Shown here: piece after piece, positions 19,559-29,450 of the stretch
Position numbering within the stretch: position 1 is the first letter of the stretch
How the letters are laid out: each line of letters begins with the position of its first letter
Assembly: GCA_028641055.1 (NCBI GenBank)
Contig: CM054060.1
Span: 163,406,696-163,470,695 of the forward strand
DNA: 64,000 nt
Direction: 5' to 3'
Origin: Alopecurus myosuroides
Taxonomy: Eukaryota > Streptophyta > Magnoliopsida > Poales > Poaceae
The notes under the pieces: generated by a model
Database searches by the model: none
What the model was told of the DNA's origin: nothing
What the model saw: only the letters and a program-made list of their open reading frames with translations
Program-made: the position numbers and the translations under genes

Positions 19559-22500
19559 CTGAAATAGCAAGTAGCAAGATCAAAAACCGAGAAGAAAGAA
19601 GAAGCCGAGAAGGAACAAGACCGAGAAGAAAAGATGCAATGAAGAGAAAACTTAACGATCAGTTGGCGGCGCAGCTGCTGCAGCTTGGTTTTCCAGGACT
19701 CCTCGTTGCCAATGTGCTTTGATTGGATTTGGCGCAGGGTGTCCATCTGAGCGAAGAGATCAGCGTTGGTTTTCTTCAAAGTTTCGCACTCAGCCTCGAG
19801 GGCCCTCTCCTTGGCCTTGAAAGTGGTCTCGGCCTTGGCCTTCTCGGCGATTGCCTTGTCCCTCTCGGCGCCAATCTTGACGGCATCTTGGAGTGCTTTC
19901 TGAAGCTGGACCTGCAGCTTCTCCATCTCGGTGGTGTGGTCCTTCACCAGAGTGATGGCCTGGTCGGATAGCTGCTTCTCCACCTCCACTGGCTTGACGC
20001 AATCTTGGTGCGCCTCAGCAAATGACTTATGATCTTCTGCGAAAAGATAAGATGAGGTCAGTAAATGGGCAGAGAAGAACCAAACTCAAGGTCACACCGA
20101 GTAAACAGCAAACTCACCTTCAAGTTTCTTTATGGTGGCCTCGGCGTTCTCCACGAAGCTACGGCATTTTTCATGCTCATTGGCCAAGGCCTTCAGTTTG
20201 TCTGTAGAGAAGGAAGGATTAGCGCATAAGAAAGCAAAAGCGGGCGTACACATAAAACGCAGAAACCGCGGAGCTAAAGGCGTACCTTGCACTTCAGCCA
20301 GCTGTTGGGTGCTGGTGGTAGCATCTTTGCTCGCGGCCTCGGCCATTGCTTTCTCCTTCTCCAGTACGGCGGTACGCCTCCTGGCGATGGAGTGGTTCCA
20401 GAGAAGGATGCGGTATAAGTTGGTCCGCTTAAGAACGCTATCCTGAAAACCGAGAAGAAAATGAGTTAGGCAAAGCAGAGAAGATTCGGCCCGAGTAGGA
20501 GGCTACTCGGAGAGTATCCATCTACTCGACCCAAATCTCGGGGACTGGGGGTGATGGTAAGAAAGAAGAAAGGCGAGTAGAAGAGAAGAAAATTCAACTC
20601 GGAAACGGCAAAAAAGACTTACTGCGTAGCTCTGTTCGATATCTTCGGCGTTCTTGCGGTGTAAGAACATCTTGGCAGCAAGGGTTGCGGTATCAGTGGA
20701 GACGGACATGGGCTGGTGTCCCAGGTCGATCTTGTTCCACTCCACGCGGTAGTGGTCGATGGAGCCAAGGGTCAAGCCGTGCCACTTCTCCTCTCCGAGA
20801 ACCCTGCTGTCCCACTTGGCGCTGATGTGGCCAACAGTGTCCAGTACCTGCTCAAGACCCTTGGAGGTTATTGGCTTGTCTTGGGCTCCCCGAGAAGCAA
20901 TATTGACGGGTTTGTTTTGAGCTGGATCGAAGGGAGGAGTATTCCTGGCTACAACTTTCCTTCCCTTCTGAATAGCTAAAGCTTTATCTTGGGGAGGGAA
21001 GCCGATGGTGTGTTGTTGGCTAACCTCAATCATATATTCCGGGTAGCAGGGCTGACCAGCAGCGCGAGCATCAGCCGAGAGCGCAGCAGGAATGGGGCCG
21101 GACTCGTGGATCACGAGCGCTCCGCCTGCGGATGCGCCTTGGTCTCTGGCCCTTTTCTTCGTTTGCTCCTTCTCGATTCCCTGCTTCTCGAGATCCTCGG
21201 GTTTCTTCCCGTCAGTCTTGGCCTTTGCCTTCTCGGCGACTGCTTTCTCGGCAGCTTGCTTCTCGGCCTTCTTCTGCTCAGCCCTGGCTTTCTTCTGCTC
21301 GGCCTTGGTTCTCTCAGCAGCTTCTTTCTCAGCTTTGACCTTCTCGGCGGCTTCCTCCTCGGCCTTGGCCTTGTCGGCAGTCTCCTTCTCAGAAGGGCCT
21401 TTCTCGGAACAGTAATCCCTCAGAGCATCAAGGGCCTGTTGCCTGGTTGTGTCCTTGCTCTGTGGCGACGAGGAGGAGGTTGGTGCTGTAGGGCCTTGCG
21501 CAGTTGGGGGCGTAGGGCCTTGCGCAGTTGGTGGCGCCACAGGTCCATCGCCCGGTGCAGCTCCTGGCTGAACACTACTCGGCGCGCCGCCTGGCAGTGG
21601 GTAAACATCTGCTATGGTAGCATCCGCGGCGGCGTCGTCTTTCACCAGCTGCTCGGCAGTGATGTTCTCCTGTACAGCAGCCTCGGTGGTGGGCTGCTCC
21701 CGTTCTACTTCTGGCCGCTCAAGGGCGGCGGCGTCTTGCATTTCTTGTTCTTGGTTCTCCTCGGCGTTGCTAGCCGGAGGAGAAGGGGGTCTCTCTTCGT
21801 GAATGGTGGTGTCTTGTGCTGCCGGCTCTGGCTCTGCTTCTCGAGCATCACTAGCCTGTGCGTTGGTGGCAGCAGCATTGGTGGCGTCGTTCTCGTCGTC
21901 AACGAGGTCGATCAGGGGTACTGCTCTCTCCCTGTCTTGGCCGGACGCAAGGGCTGCGTTCGCATCCATAGCAGGACTGCAGAGAAGAAAGAAATCAGGG
22001 ATTGAAAGAAGATTTGGGAGAAAACAGTACTACGCGAGAAGGAGGGCAAACGAGAAGAGAACTCACGCAGTGGTGGATTTAAGCTGTCGTCGGGGTTTCT
22101 TGACGGTAACCTTCTTCTTCTTCTCGGCGGCCTCCTCCTTCTCGGCGGGTTTCCTTTTCTTGGCTGGAGGTGCCTGCGCTTCGCTGCCGGTCCGCTTGCG
22201 GGTTTCGGGAGGGGCAGTAGACAGAGGTTGGACGACAAGGGGCGCATCGCCCTCGTTCTCGTCCTCATCCTCGTCGTCCTTCTCCGCAGCGGCCTCATCT
22301 GAGAAATTCAAAAGAGAAGAAGGAAGAATCAGAAACAGCAGTGCAAGGGGTTGGTGCTTCTCAGAAACAAACAAGATGAAAATAACAATACCGTGAGAGC
22401 CTTCATCCGACCAAGTGCGGAGAGCATCGCGCTTGTCAGGAACGGGACTGCTCTGTTCCGCGTCATCAGAAGGCAGGATGTCATCCTCCTCGCGATCGGC

Positions 22501-23766
22501 GAACCAGTTGTCCTCAAAAACTTCGCGACTCTCAATCAACTGTCGAGTAAGAGTCTGAAAGACAGAGAAGGATCGTAAGTCAACCGAGTATCAGAATGAA
22601 ACTCTACTCGGATAGGCGTGCAAACACAAAGCACACTAAGCCTATGCAGTTTTCTAAGTATTCTACTCGGATAGGTGTGCAGACACAGAGCACACTAAGC
22701 CTATACAGTTTTCTATGTGTTCTACCCGGATAGGCGTGCAAACACAAAGCATACTAAGCCTAAGCGCGAGTCGACTAAGTGCTCTACTCGGTGCGCCAGG
22801 TGATTGCTAGTCGGGGCGGAAAGGGAAGTTATCTACTCGGGAAGCAGAGGCGAAAGCAGAGTAGGAACAGCGTACCCGGGCAATCGGTTGCGTGCGACTG
22901 TATGGGACGAAACCATACCGCCACTTCTCGCTAAGGCTTGTCTTCAGAATGTTCTTGGCATGATAGGCAACATCGACGTCGTCAATTTCGATGGTGGTGG
23001 TCCTGGTGCAGTCGCGCGGGCCTCCCATGTAACACATGAGATGGCAGCGCTCCTGCAGAGGGAGCACTCGGCGCTTGATCTAGCACACCACCGGGTCGTC
23101 GTTCTTGAGGCCCAGTTTCTTCAGCTCGCCAAGTCTATCTTCTATCTCGATGGCGATTTCGTCGATGGTGGGCTTCTCCTTCCAGTTCGACCCGAGTGGA
23201 GCATGATTCCTCCAAGCGGGCAGGTTGATTCGATCATCAACCGCACCCCCTTCCGTGGCGGGGACGTTCTTGACATAGAAGAACGTCTGCTGCCACATTC
23301 GGCAGGAATCCAGCCCCTGGATGCGGGGATGATTCGTCCCGGTCCGCTGCACCATCATGGCACAGCCCGTGTCGGTGGCGCGGCCGATGCCTGCGGCGTC
23401 TTTCTTCCCGACTGACTGCTGGCGAAGATTGAAATACCTGAGCCACGTATCAGTCGTGGGCCTGATGCCGAGGAAAGCCTCGCAGACCACCGCATGGTAG
23501 GCGAGGAAGACGACCGCGTTGGGCGGCAGATGATGCATCTGCAGCCCGAAGTGGTCGAGGAACTTGCGCAGGAAGTCGGAGGCGGGCAGTCCAAAGCCGC
23601 GTTCGAAGTGCGACATGAAGACCACCCGCTCGCCGTCCCGCGGAGCTGGCACAACCTCGTCGTCGGGTGCCCGGCACTCCACGCCGGGGGGAACCCTTCT
23701 GCTGGTCACGAGCCAGGCGAGATTGGCCTTGGTGACGGAGGAACCCGCCCAGCTAGCCTTGGCCAT
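18618..23766 (-). CDS. E2 antisense gene (aORF), eight predicted exons
   Basis: A multi-exon gene on the strand opposite to gag-pol. Predicted exons in transcription order: 23766-22876, 22554-22392, 22298-22067, 21976-20623, 20442-20286, 20201-20118, 20036-19657, 19558-18618. Splice sites are GT...AG and reading phase is kept across introns 1-6. The first exon resembles Transposase_28 (putative gypsy-type transposon); later exons are acidic, Ala/Lys/Glu-rich and coiled-coil-like; the last ends in a Thr/Ala/Glu-rich tail. Antisense ORFs are known in Tat elements; their role is unclear. This copy looks damaged: an in-frame TAG at 23082-23080 after 228 codons, and a one-base phase mismatch between exons 7 and 8. 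It has its own TATA box upstream. Confidence 0.75.
19657..20036 (-). CDS. aORF exon 7
   Basis: 380 nt. Acceptor ttttcgcag. Coiled-coil rich (ALEAECETLKKTNADLFAQM). The only nearby donor is ATC|GTTAAG, which joins to exon 8 one base out of frame. An ancestral ATCG|GTAAG would fit, so the donor may be mutated (inference). Confidence 0.6.
20118..20201 (-). CDS. aORF exon 6
   Basis: 84 nt. Acceptor tctctacag, donor GAAG|GTGAGT. Encodes a short helical segment (LKALANEHEKCRSFVENA). Confidence 0.65.
20286..20442 (-). CDS. aORF exon 5
   Basis: 157 nt. Acceptor ggttttcag, donor CAAG|GTACGC. Starts DSVLKRTNLYRILLWNHS; helical in character. Confidence 0.65.
20623..21976 (-). CDS. aORF exon 4, largest exon
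   Basis: 1354 nt. Acceptor tctctgcag, donor GCA|GTAAGT. N-terminal half is Pro/Ala-rich; the middle (about 21200-21420) is a strong Ala/Glu/Lys heptad-like coiled coil; the C-terminal part has more globular-looking sequence with no family I can name. Confidence 0.7.
22067..22298 (-). CDS. aORF exon 3
   Basis: 232 nt. Acceptor tttctcag, donor CTGC|GTGAGT. Encodes an acidic run followed by Lys-rich stretches such as PAKKRKPAEK, which could act as a nuclear localisation signal (inference). Confidence 0.65.
22392..22554 (-). CDS. aORF exon 2
   Basis: 163 nt. Acceptor tctttcag, donor CACG|GTATTG. Encodes an acidic segment (EDNWFADREEDDILPSDD) and leaves one base for phase-correct joining to exon 3. 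Confidence 0.65.
22603..22764 (-). repeat. 59-bp tandem repeat in aORF intron 1, about 2.7 copies
   Basis: Units begin tctactcggatagg or tctacccggatagg at 22603, 22662 and 22721, each followed by a block ending cactaagcct or similar. It lies wholly in the predicted first intron (22555-22875). Confidence 0.9.
22876..23766 (-). CDS. aORF exon 1: Transposase_28-like domain
   Basis: Starts at ATG 23766 (MAKASWAGSS). The frame is open further upstream, but the TATA box at 23925-23918 favours this ATG. Domain signature: FMSHFERGFGLP, FLRKFLDHFGLQ, HHLPPNAVVFLAYHAVVCEA, then FLGIRPTTDTW. After the TAG at 23082-23080 the same frame continues with conserved-looking sequence (IKRRVLPLQERCHLMCYM), so the stop is probably a CAG-to-TAG change. 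Donor at 22875: CGG|GTACGC. Confidence 0.75.
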
Positions 23767-23917
23767 TGTTGCGAGTGGGAGGAGTGGATGATTCCGAGTG
23801 AAGTGAGTCCGCGGCGGCGCGGAAGTTTGCGCGGCGGCGGAGGGCTCGGTGGCGAAGAAGAACAAGAGGAAGAAGAGGAAAAGTGCAGGGAAGGGGAAAA
23901 GGAAGTTACCGCGGGGG

Positions 23918-23925
23918 TATTTATA
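23918..23925 (-). promoter_or_regulatory. TATA box of the antisense gene
   Basis: On the minus strand the sequence reads tataaata, about 150 bases upstream of ATG 23766: a well-placed core promoter separate from the LTR promoter. Confidence 0.7.
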
Positions 23926-24098
23926 TCTCCCTCGCGAGATTACCGTTACCACCGCGGAAGTGGGATCGAGTGTGGCGTGTGGTGGGTCCTGTGGCCGGCT
24001 GGAAACGCACACAAGCGCGGGCTGCGCGCGTAACGGCCGCATTTGATCCCACCATCAGATCGTGGCCAGTAATTGCGCGTGATGGGACATGACGGCCG

Positions 24099-24180
24099 GT
24101 GGGCCCACAGCGTGAAAACTGGACACGTGGCGTCGTGTCCTGGGCAACCAAACGACGAGGTCGTGGATGCTTGACACGTG
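24099..24180 (-). promoter_or_regulatory. Upstream promoter motifs of the antisense gene
   Basis: A palindromic gtgggcccac at 24099-24108 and two CACGTG G-boxes at 24124-24129 and 24175-24180 lie 175-260 bases upstream of the antisense TATA box. G-boxes bind bZIP/bHLH factors; GGGCCC sites resemble TCP-type elements. Binding is inferred from motifs only. Confidence 0.5.
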
Positions 24181-24430
24181 GGCAGAGCCTGCGTGAAGGG
24201 CTGGATGTTGCTCTGCGCTGCAGAGGCTCAGTTTGCGAATTTTCGCTAAGTCTTTTTACTCGGACACAGAGTAGAAAGCAAGTGCTACTCGGAAGAGAGA
24301 AAACTCAAGGTACTTTCCAGATAGCTACTCGGAGGACCTACTCGGCATCTTGAGGTTCGATGGCTGAGATGCAAAGGCTGGTTTTAAGCTGGCAGAGCCT
24401 AGTGAACAAGTTCGCAAGACTCAACCAGCT

Positions 24431-24441
24431 TCGGGGACTGC
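24431..24441 (+). promoter_or_regulatory. E2 polypurine tract
   Basis: tcggggactgc directly precedes the 3' LTR, the expected plus-strand priming site. Confidence 0.7.
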
Positions 24442-25373
24442 TGTCGGGGGGTTACCCCCGAGTAGGGTAAATACATGTGGTAAAGGCCGCTTACAGAAGA
24501 GAGATTTGGTCGAGTAGCCGACTACCGGGTACTCGCTACCCGGTCGACTGCTACTCGGTCTCACCTCAAGATGACCAGAAGGAGATATCAATCAAGTTCT
24601 GCCCTGACGAGTAGAAGGTTTGGCCCGAGTACAATTGGCGGGAACCTTTGGCGGGAAACTACTCGGGCAGGAAGTCAAAGGAGCCGTTCTGACACAGGAT
24701 CCCGCGTATCCTGGGTCCGTACTTGGCAGCATTCGAACTACTGTTCACGTGGGGACGGCCTGCCTGACAGTGACAGCATGGAAGCAGGCCGTGGCAGGAT
24801 AAGGGGGGCCTACTCTGTGCCTAGGTACAGTGATACCAGTCTGTCCCCTAGTTTTGCCCAACGACTTTACAGAAGCAGCCAAGACCAACGACCAAAGCTG
24901 TCAGCGGGTACTCGGAGAAAGGACAGTGTGCACACTATGTCGACACTTGTCTAAGATTTGGACGTATCCGGCTGGGCACCGTGTATATAAGGTGCCCCGC
25001 CGCCTCCTGCGCGAGGCACGCTCACACATGTTCTCAGACGCTCCCATAGAGGCTCTCACATGCTCATAGTGAACCCTAGAAACCCTAAGTTCTTAACCTA
25101 GGTCTACTCGGAGAGGAGCAAGGGGCTACTCGGTAGCGTTGTAATTTGTACCGTGGCTACTCGGAGAGACATCGTAATACATAGAGGAAAGCAGGAGTAG
25201 GGGTTTTACCTCCTCACGAGGGCCCTGAACCTGGGTACATCGTGTTGTTTGTGTTGTGTGGATCTCACCTCACGCGGCTACTCGTCGCGTGATCCCTCCC
25301 CGGACACCTCCAGCGTCCATCGTCCCCACATCTTTAGCCATCCCATGGCATCTGCCGTGACACCACCACGACA
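24442..25373 (+). repeat. E2 3' LTR (932 bp)
   Basis: Same length and nearly the same sequence as 10006-10937, at a constant offset of 14,436. Three differences by eye. TATATAA is at 24984-24990. Followed by target duplication gtgga at 25374-25378. Confidence 0.97.
24984..24990 (+). promoter_or_regulatory. TATA box of E2 3' LTR
   Basis: TATATAA, the counterpart of the 5' LTR TATA box. It could drive read-out transcription into E3, antisense to E3 pol. Confidence 0.7.
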
Positions 25374-25378
25374 GTGGA
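25374..25378. repeat. Target site duplication gtgga, right of E2
   Basis: Matches 10001-10005 and marks E2 insertion into the E3 RNase H coding region. Confidence 0.97.
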
Positions 25379-27149
25379 TGTGCTGGAACTCGCAACCTTC
25401 AAAGAATCCTGTCATGGTTTGGACCAGGAAGCGGTATGACGCCATGTTGGCATCCAGAGCATCCCAAGTGCCAGAAACCTGCTGCACGACTAGATCCGAG
25501 TCTCCATAGCATATGATGCGCTGCACACCAACTTCCTTTGCTACCTTCAAACCGTGTACCACGGCCTCGTACTCTGCAACATTGTTGGATGCCTTGAAGT
25601 GAATTTGCAGCACATACTTGAGTTGATCTCGCTTGGGTGACGTAAGCACCACGCCAGCACCAAGGCCTTCCTTCATCTTGGAGCCATCAAAGTGCATCTT
25701 CCAGCAGTTGGATACCGGAGTGGGAGGCTCATACTGCACTTCAGCCCAATCCACCAGAAATTCTGCCGGGATCTGGGACTTGATGGCTTCTCTTCTCGCA
25801 TACGCGGGAGCGTACGCGGCCAGCTCGATTGCCCACTTGGCTACTCTGCCACTCGCTTCCTTGTTGCCCATGATATCCGAGATGGGAGCTGAGCTCACCA
25901 CTGTGATGGGGTGTTCCTGGAAGTAGTGCTTCAGCTTCTTGGCTCCCAGGTACACACCGTAAGTCATCTTCTGGTAGTGAGGGTAATTCTGTTTGGAGCT
26001 GGACAGCACCTCACTAAGATAATATACCGGCCTCTGTACACGTTTGCCTTCCTCTTCTCGTTCTACCACGATCATCACACTTACTACCCGGTTAGTAGCA
26101 GCAATGTACAGCAGCATTGGCTCCTTGGGTAGCGGACTAGCCAAGATGGGAGCGCTACCCAGCATTGCCTTTAGCTCCTTGAATGCCATATCCGCTTGCG
26201 GTGTCCATACGAACTTGTCGCTTTTCTTCATCAACTGATACAAAGGCATGGCCTTCTCGCCCATTCTGCCCAAGAAACGACTCAGTGATGCCAAGCAACG
26301 AGTGAATTTTTGCACATCCTTTAGGGATCTCGGCAAAGACATGCTCTCAATAGCTTTTATCTTTGAAGGATTGGCCTCAATGCCCCGACTGGATACCAAG
26401 AAGCCGAGTAGCTTGCCAGCCGGGACGCCAAAGGTGCATTTACTCAGGTTCAGCTTCATCTTATACTTGCGCAAGTTAGCGAAAGTTTCCTCAAGGTCAC
26501 TAAGAAGATTATGTGTTTTATTCGTTTTGATGACAATGTCATCTACGTACACCTACACATTTTTGCCGAGTTGGTCATGCAAGCATTTCTGCATGCATCT
26601 CTGATAAGTGGCACCTGCATTCCGCAACCCGAAACACATGACACGATAGCAATAAGCCCCGTACGGGGTAATGAAGGCAGTCTTTATTTGATCAGCAGGA
26701 TTGAGAGCTATCTGGTGAAAACCAGAGTAGGCATCTATGAAAGACAACAGTTCACAACCAGCAGTGGAATCGATCACCTGATCGATGCGAGGTAGCGGAA
26801 AAGGATCCTTGGGGCAGGCCTTGTTCAAGTCGGTGTAGTCGACGCACATGCGCCATGCGGTAGCTGCCTTGGGGTCCTCTTTCTTCTTCTCAACCATAAC
26901 CGGTTTGGCTAGCCAATCCGGATGCAGCACCTCCATGATGAAATTGCTTATCAGCAACTTGGTGATCTGGTCACCGATGGCCTTCCTTCTCTCATCTCCG
27001 AAACAGCGCATAGCCTGCTTCACTGGTTTGGCGTCAGGACGCACATGTAGCGAGTGCTCAACCAACTCCCTCGACACACCTGGCAGATCTTCATTGGACC
27101 AGGCGAACACGTCCCGATTCTCACGGAGGAAGTGGATGAGCTCGCTTTC
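25379..27149 (-). pseudogene. E3 proximal pol: reverse transcriptase and RNase H domains
   Basis: Minus-strand pol of E3, closely related to E2 pol. It is in frame with the upstream TAG and carries reverse transcriptase (VYVDDIVIKTNK), the degenerate first RNase H and the start of the archaeal-type RNase H (FDGS, EYEAVVHGL, YGDSDLV) up to FQHIH, where E2 inserted. A TAG at 26555-26553 directly precedes VYVDD where E2 has CAG, so the active site lies beyond a premature stop. An ORF that runs on into the E2 LTR at 25278-25373 is a chimera. Confidence 0.92.
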
Positions 27150-29450
27150 CTATTTCTCCCCCAACCCGGAGCCAATGATGGCAACTCGGTCGGGAAACTC
27201 AGGGTCAACCTGGATCTTCTTTGTCTCCTGAGATGCTTGGAACGCCGTCCCATCCTGGGAACTCGGCATGCCAGGCGCACCAGCTTGCGCGGATTGCGCC
27301 ATAGCCACCACCTCGTACATCTTCTTCTTCTCGGCAGCGATCACCATGGATTCCGCCAACTGAGAGCCAGCAGAGGCACACTCCATGGACTTCTTGTAAT
27401 CACCAGTGATGGTAATCACGCCATTGGGACCAGGGATCTTCATCTTCAGATATGCAGTGTGGGTAGAGGACATGAACTTGCTCAGAGCGGGCCTGCCGAG
27501 TAGGGCATGGTAGGGGCTCTGGTGATCAACCACCTCGAACTGCAGGCTCTCTGTGCGGCAGTTCTCCCTGGTGCCGAATAGCACATCTATCCATACTCGG
27601 CCAATCGGATTGCAAGAGACTCCTGGCACAATGCCATGGAAAGTGGTCTTGCTGGGTAGCAGCATGTTCTCGGCCATACCAAGCTTCTCCAGCGTGTCTC
27701 TGTACACAATGTTGATGCTGCTGCCGTTGTTGATCAGCACTTTGCTGAAACTCACATTCTTCTCGGGACCCAAGAAGGTAGGATCCAGCACCAAGGCGTA
27801 GCTACCCGGGTTGGGCATCACCTTAGGGTGATCTGCTCTGGACCACGTGATCTCTTGGTTGCACCAATGCATATAGTGAGGAACAGCAGGGATCACAGCA
27901 TTGACCTCCATGGCACGCCTGTGCTGGGATTTCTTGTCGACAGGCTCAGAGGTGAAGATCATGTAGCTCTCGTGGTGCTCCTGGTACCGATTGCGGTCTC
28001 CGCCACCATTGTTGTCGTTGTTGTTGTTACCTTGGTTGTTTTTGTTGTTGTTGTTGCCTCTGTTGTTGTTGCGGGTGTAGTAGTAGTAGTTGTTGTTGTT
28101 GTTGCGGTAGCCATCGTTGTTGAAGTAGCGGTTGGCTCCTAAAGCCACCTGGTTCACATTTTCTCTTCTCGGGAAGGCTGGAGGCCGAGCAGCGGGTGCG
28201 CGAGCAGGCTGTGCAGTGGCATTCGCAGCTGGCAGAGGAGGAGGAGGAGGCAGGCCCTCGTTCTTGATTTCTTCCCACCAACTGCACTGCCGAGTAGTGT
28301 GGTTGGCAGGTCTTGCGGGATGCCGAGTGTGGAAGCTGCACGAGCCATCCTTCATGTCCTTGAAGACAAAGTTCGGCGCCGGACCCGAGTTGCCGCTACC
28401 CTGCTGGGAAGCGCCGTACGGCTTCTTGTTGCCTTGGCCCTGATTCTGGTTCTGCCCGTACTGGGCTCCAGCAGTTTTTGGCCTTTGGCTACTCCCAGCT
28501 CCGGTTGCCACAGCATTCACCTCCTCAGGATCGTACCGGGTATCGATCCGGTCACCTCTGCGCTTGTTGCGAAACTCATTGCGCTTGCTGGTGTTGATGT
28601 TGTAGTTCCTTCTCGGCTCAGCAGCATCAAGAAGAGGCTGCGTCGGGTCGCCGAGTGCGTACTGATCCGCAATCCGGATGGTCTCAGCAAGAGTACTCGG
28701 CATCTCCCTCTGGAGCCTTTGCCACAACATACTGCCATGTCTGCAACCCTGCGCAAACCAAGTGATGGCCTGGGCCTCATTCACACCCTCACAGGTGTTC
28801 CTCAGAGTGCTCCACCGAGTAAGATACTCGCAGTCCGTCTCCTCTTCCCGCTGCCTGCAAGCGGATAACTCCTGCGGCCTATTCGGCCTCCGGTAGGTGC
28901 TGGTGAAGTTGCTGACGAAGGCCTCCGCGAAGTCAAGCCAGCAGTTGATGCTGTGCTTGGGCAGGTTGTTGAGCCACGTTCTTGCCGGTCCCTCGAGCAT
29001 CTGCAGGATGTACCGCACTGCCCATCTCCGGTTGCCGCCTGCAATGTGCACGGCTGTGACATAGTCATTGAACCAATCTTCCGGCTTGGTGCTGCCGTCA
29101 TAGCACTTGGTCCCCCTGGTGAGCTGGAACTGCTTCACGGATGGCTCCGTCATGATGCGGGGACCAAAGCACTCTGGGCCAGGCGGCCCCTTGCTCTCGA
29201 GTTGCGCGGACAGCCTGATCCGGTCCAGCTTGTGCCTGGCATCACTGGGCTGCAGCACGCGCTCACCCACGCGATCCAGGATGTCATAGCCAGCCAACCC
29301 CGTGGCCGAGTAGCCATCATCATATCTGTCCACCTGCACGACTGCAGGTTGCTCCACCGGGTTGGCGGGTGGCGCGACTACGCGTGGCTGCTGCCTCTGC
29401 CGAGTAGGCTGAGCAACTGGATGCTGAGAAGGGCCTGGGCGCTCTCCATC
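27150..29450 (-). pseudogene. E3 Gag-protease, 5'-truncated
   Basis: Minus-strand gag-protease of E3, ending in TAG 27152-27150 exactly where E2 has its stop. Gag capsid core (ARTWLNNLPKHSINCW), the CX2H...HX4C cluster, an Asn-rich tract (28015-28125) and the protease are recognisable. The protease motif reads NNGSS instead of the DNGSS of E2, so the catalytic Asp is lost. Homology to E2 Gag starts only at about the RPG/PTRQRQQPR region (29370-29450). Roughly 1.2 kb of gag, the primer site and the 5' LTR are missing, replaced by E4. Confidence 0.9.

Larger units (their letters stand above)
10006..25373 (+). mobile_element. E2: complete young Tat-lineage LTR retrotransposon with antisense gene
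   Basis: A 15,368-bp element with two 932-bp LTRs, a five-base target duplication (gtgga), a tRNA-Lys-type primer site, gag-protease and pol in one frame separated by TAG, a 6.5-kb post-pol region with a spliced gene on the opposite strand, and a CTTCGGGGACTGC tract before the 3' LTR. Comparing the LTRs by eye I count three substitutions (two early G/T, one A/G near 10321/24757). At the commonly used grass rate of 1.3e-8 per site per year this gives an age near 0.1 million years. The dual RNase H, lack of chromodomain and antisense ORF place it in the Tat group (relatives of RIRE2, Grande, Cinful). Confidence 0.95.

Noticed and set aside
25278..25373. Apparent C-terminal extension of E3 pol
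   Set aside because: Read-through into E2 LTR sequence after the insertion point; chimeric.
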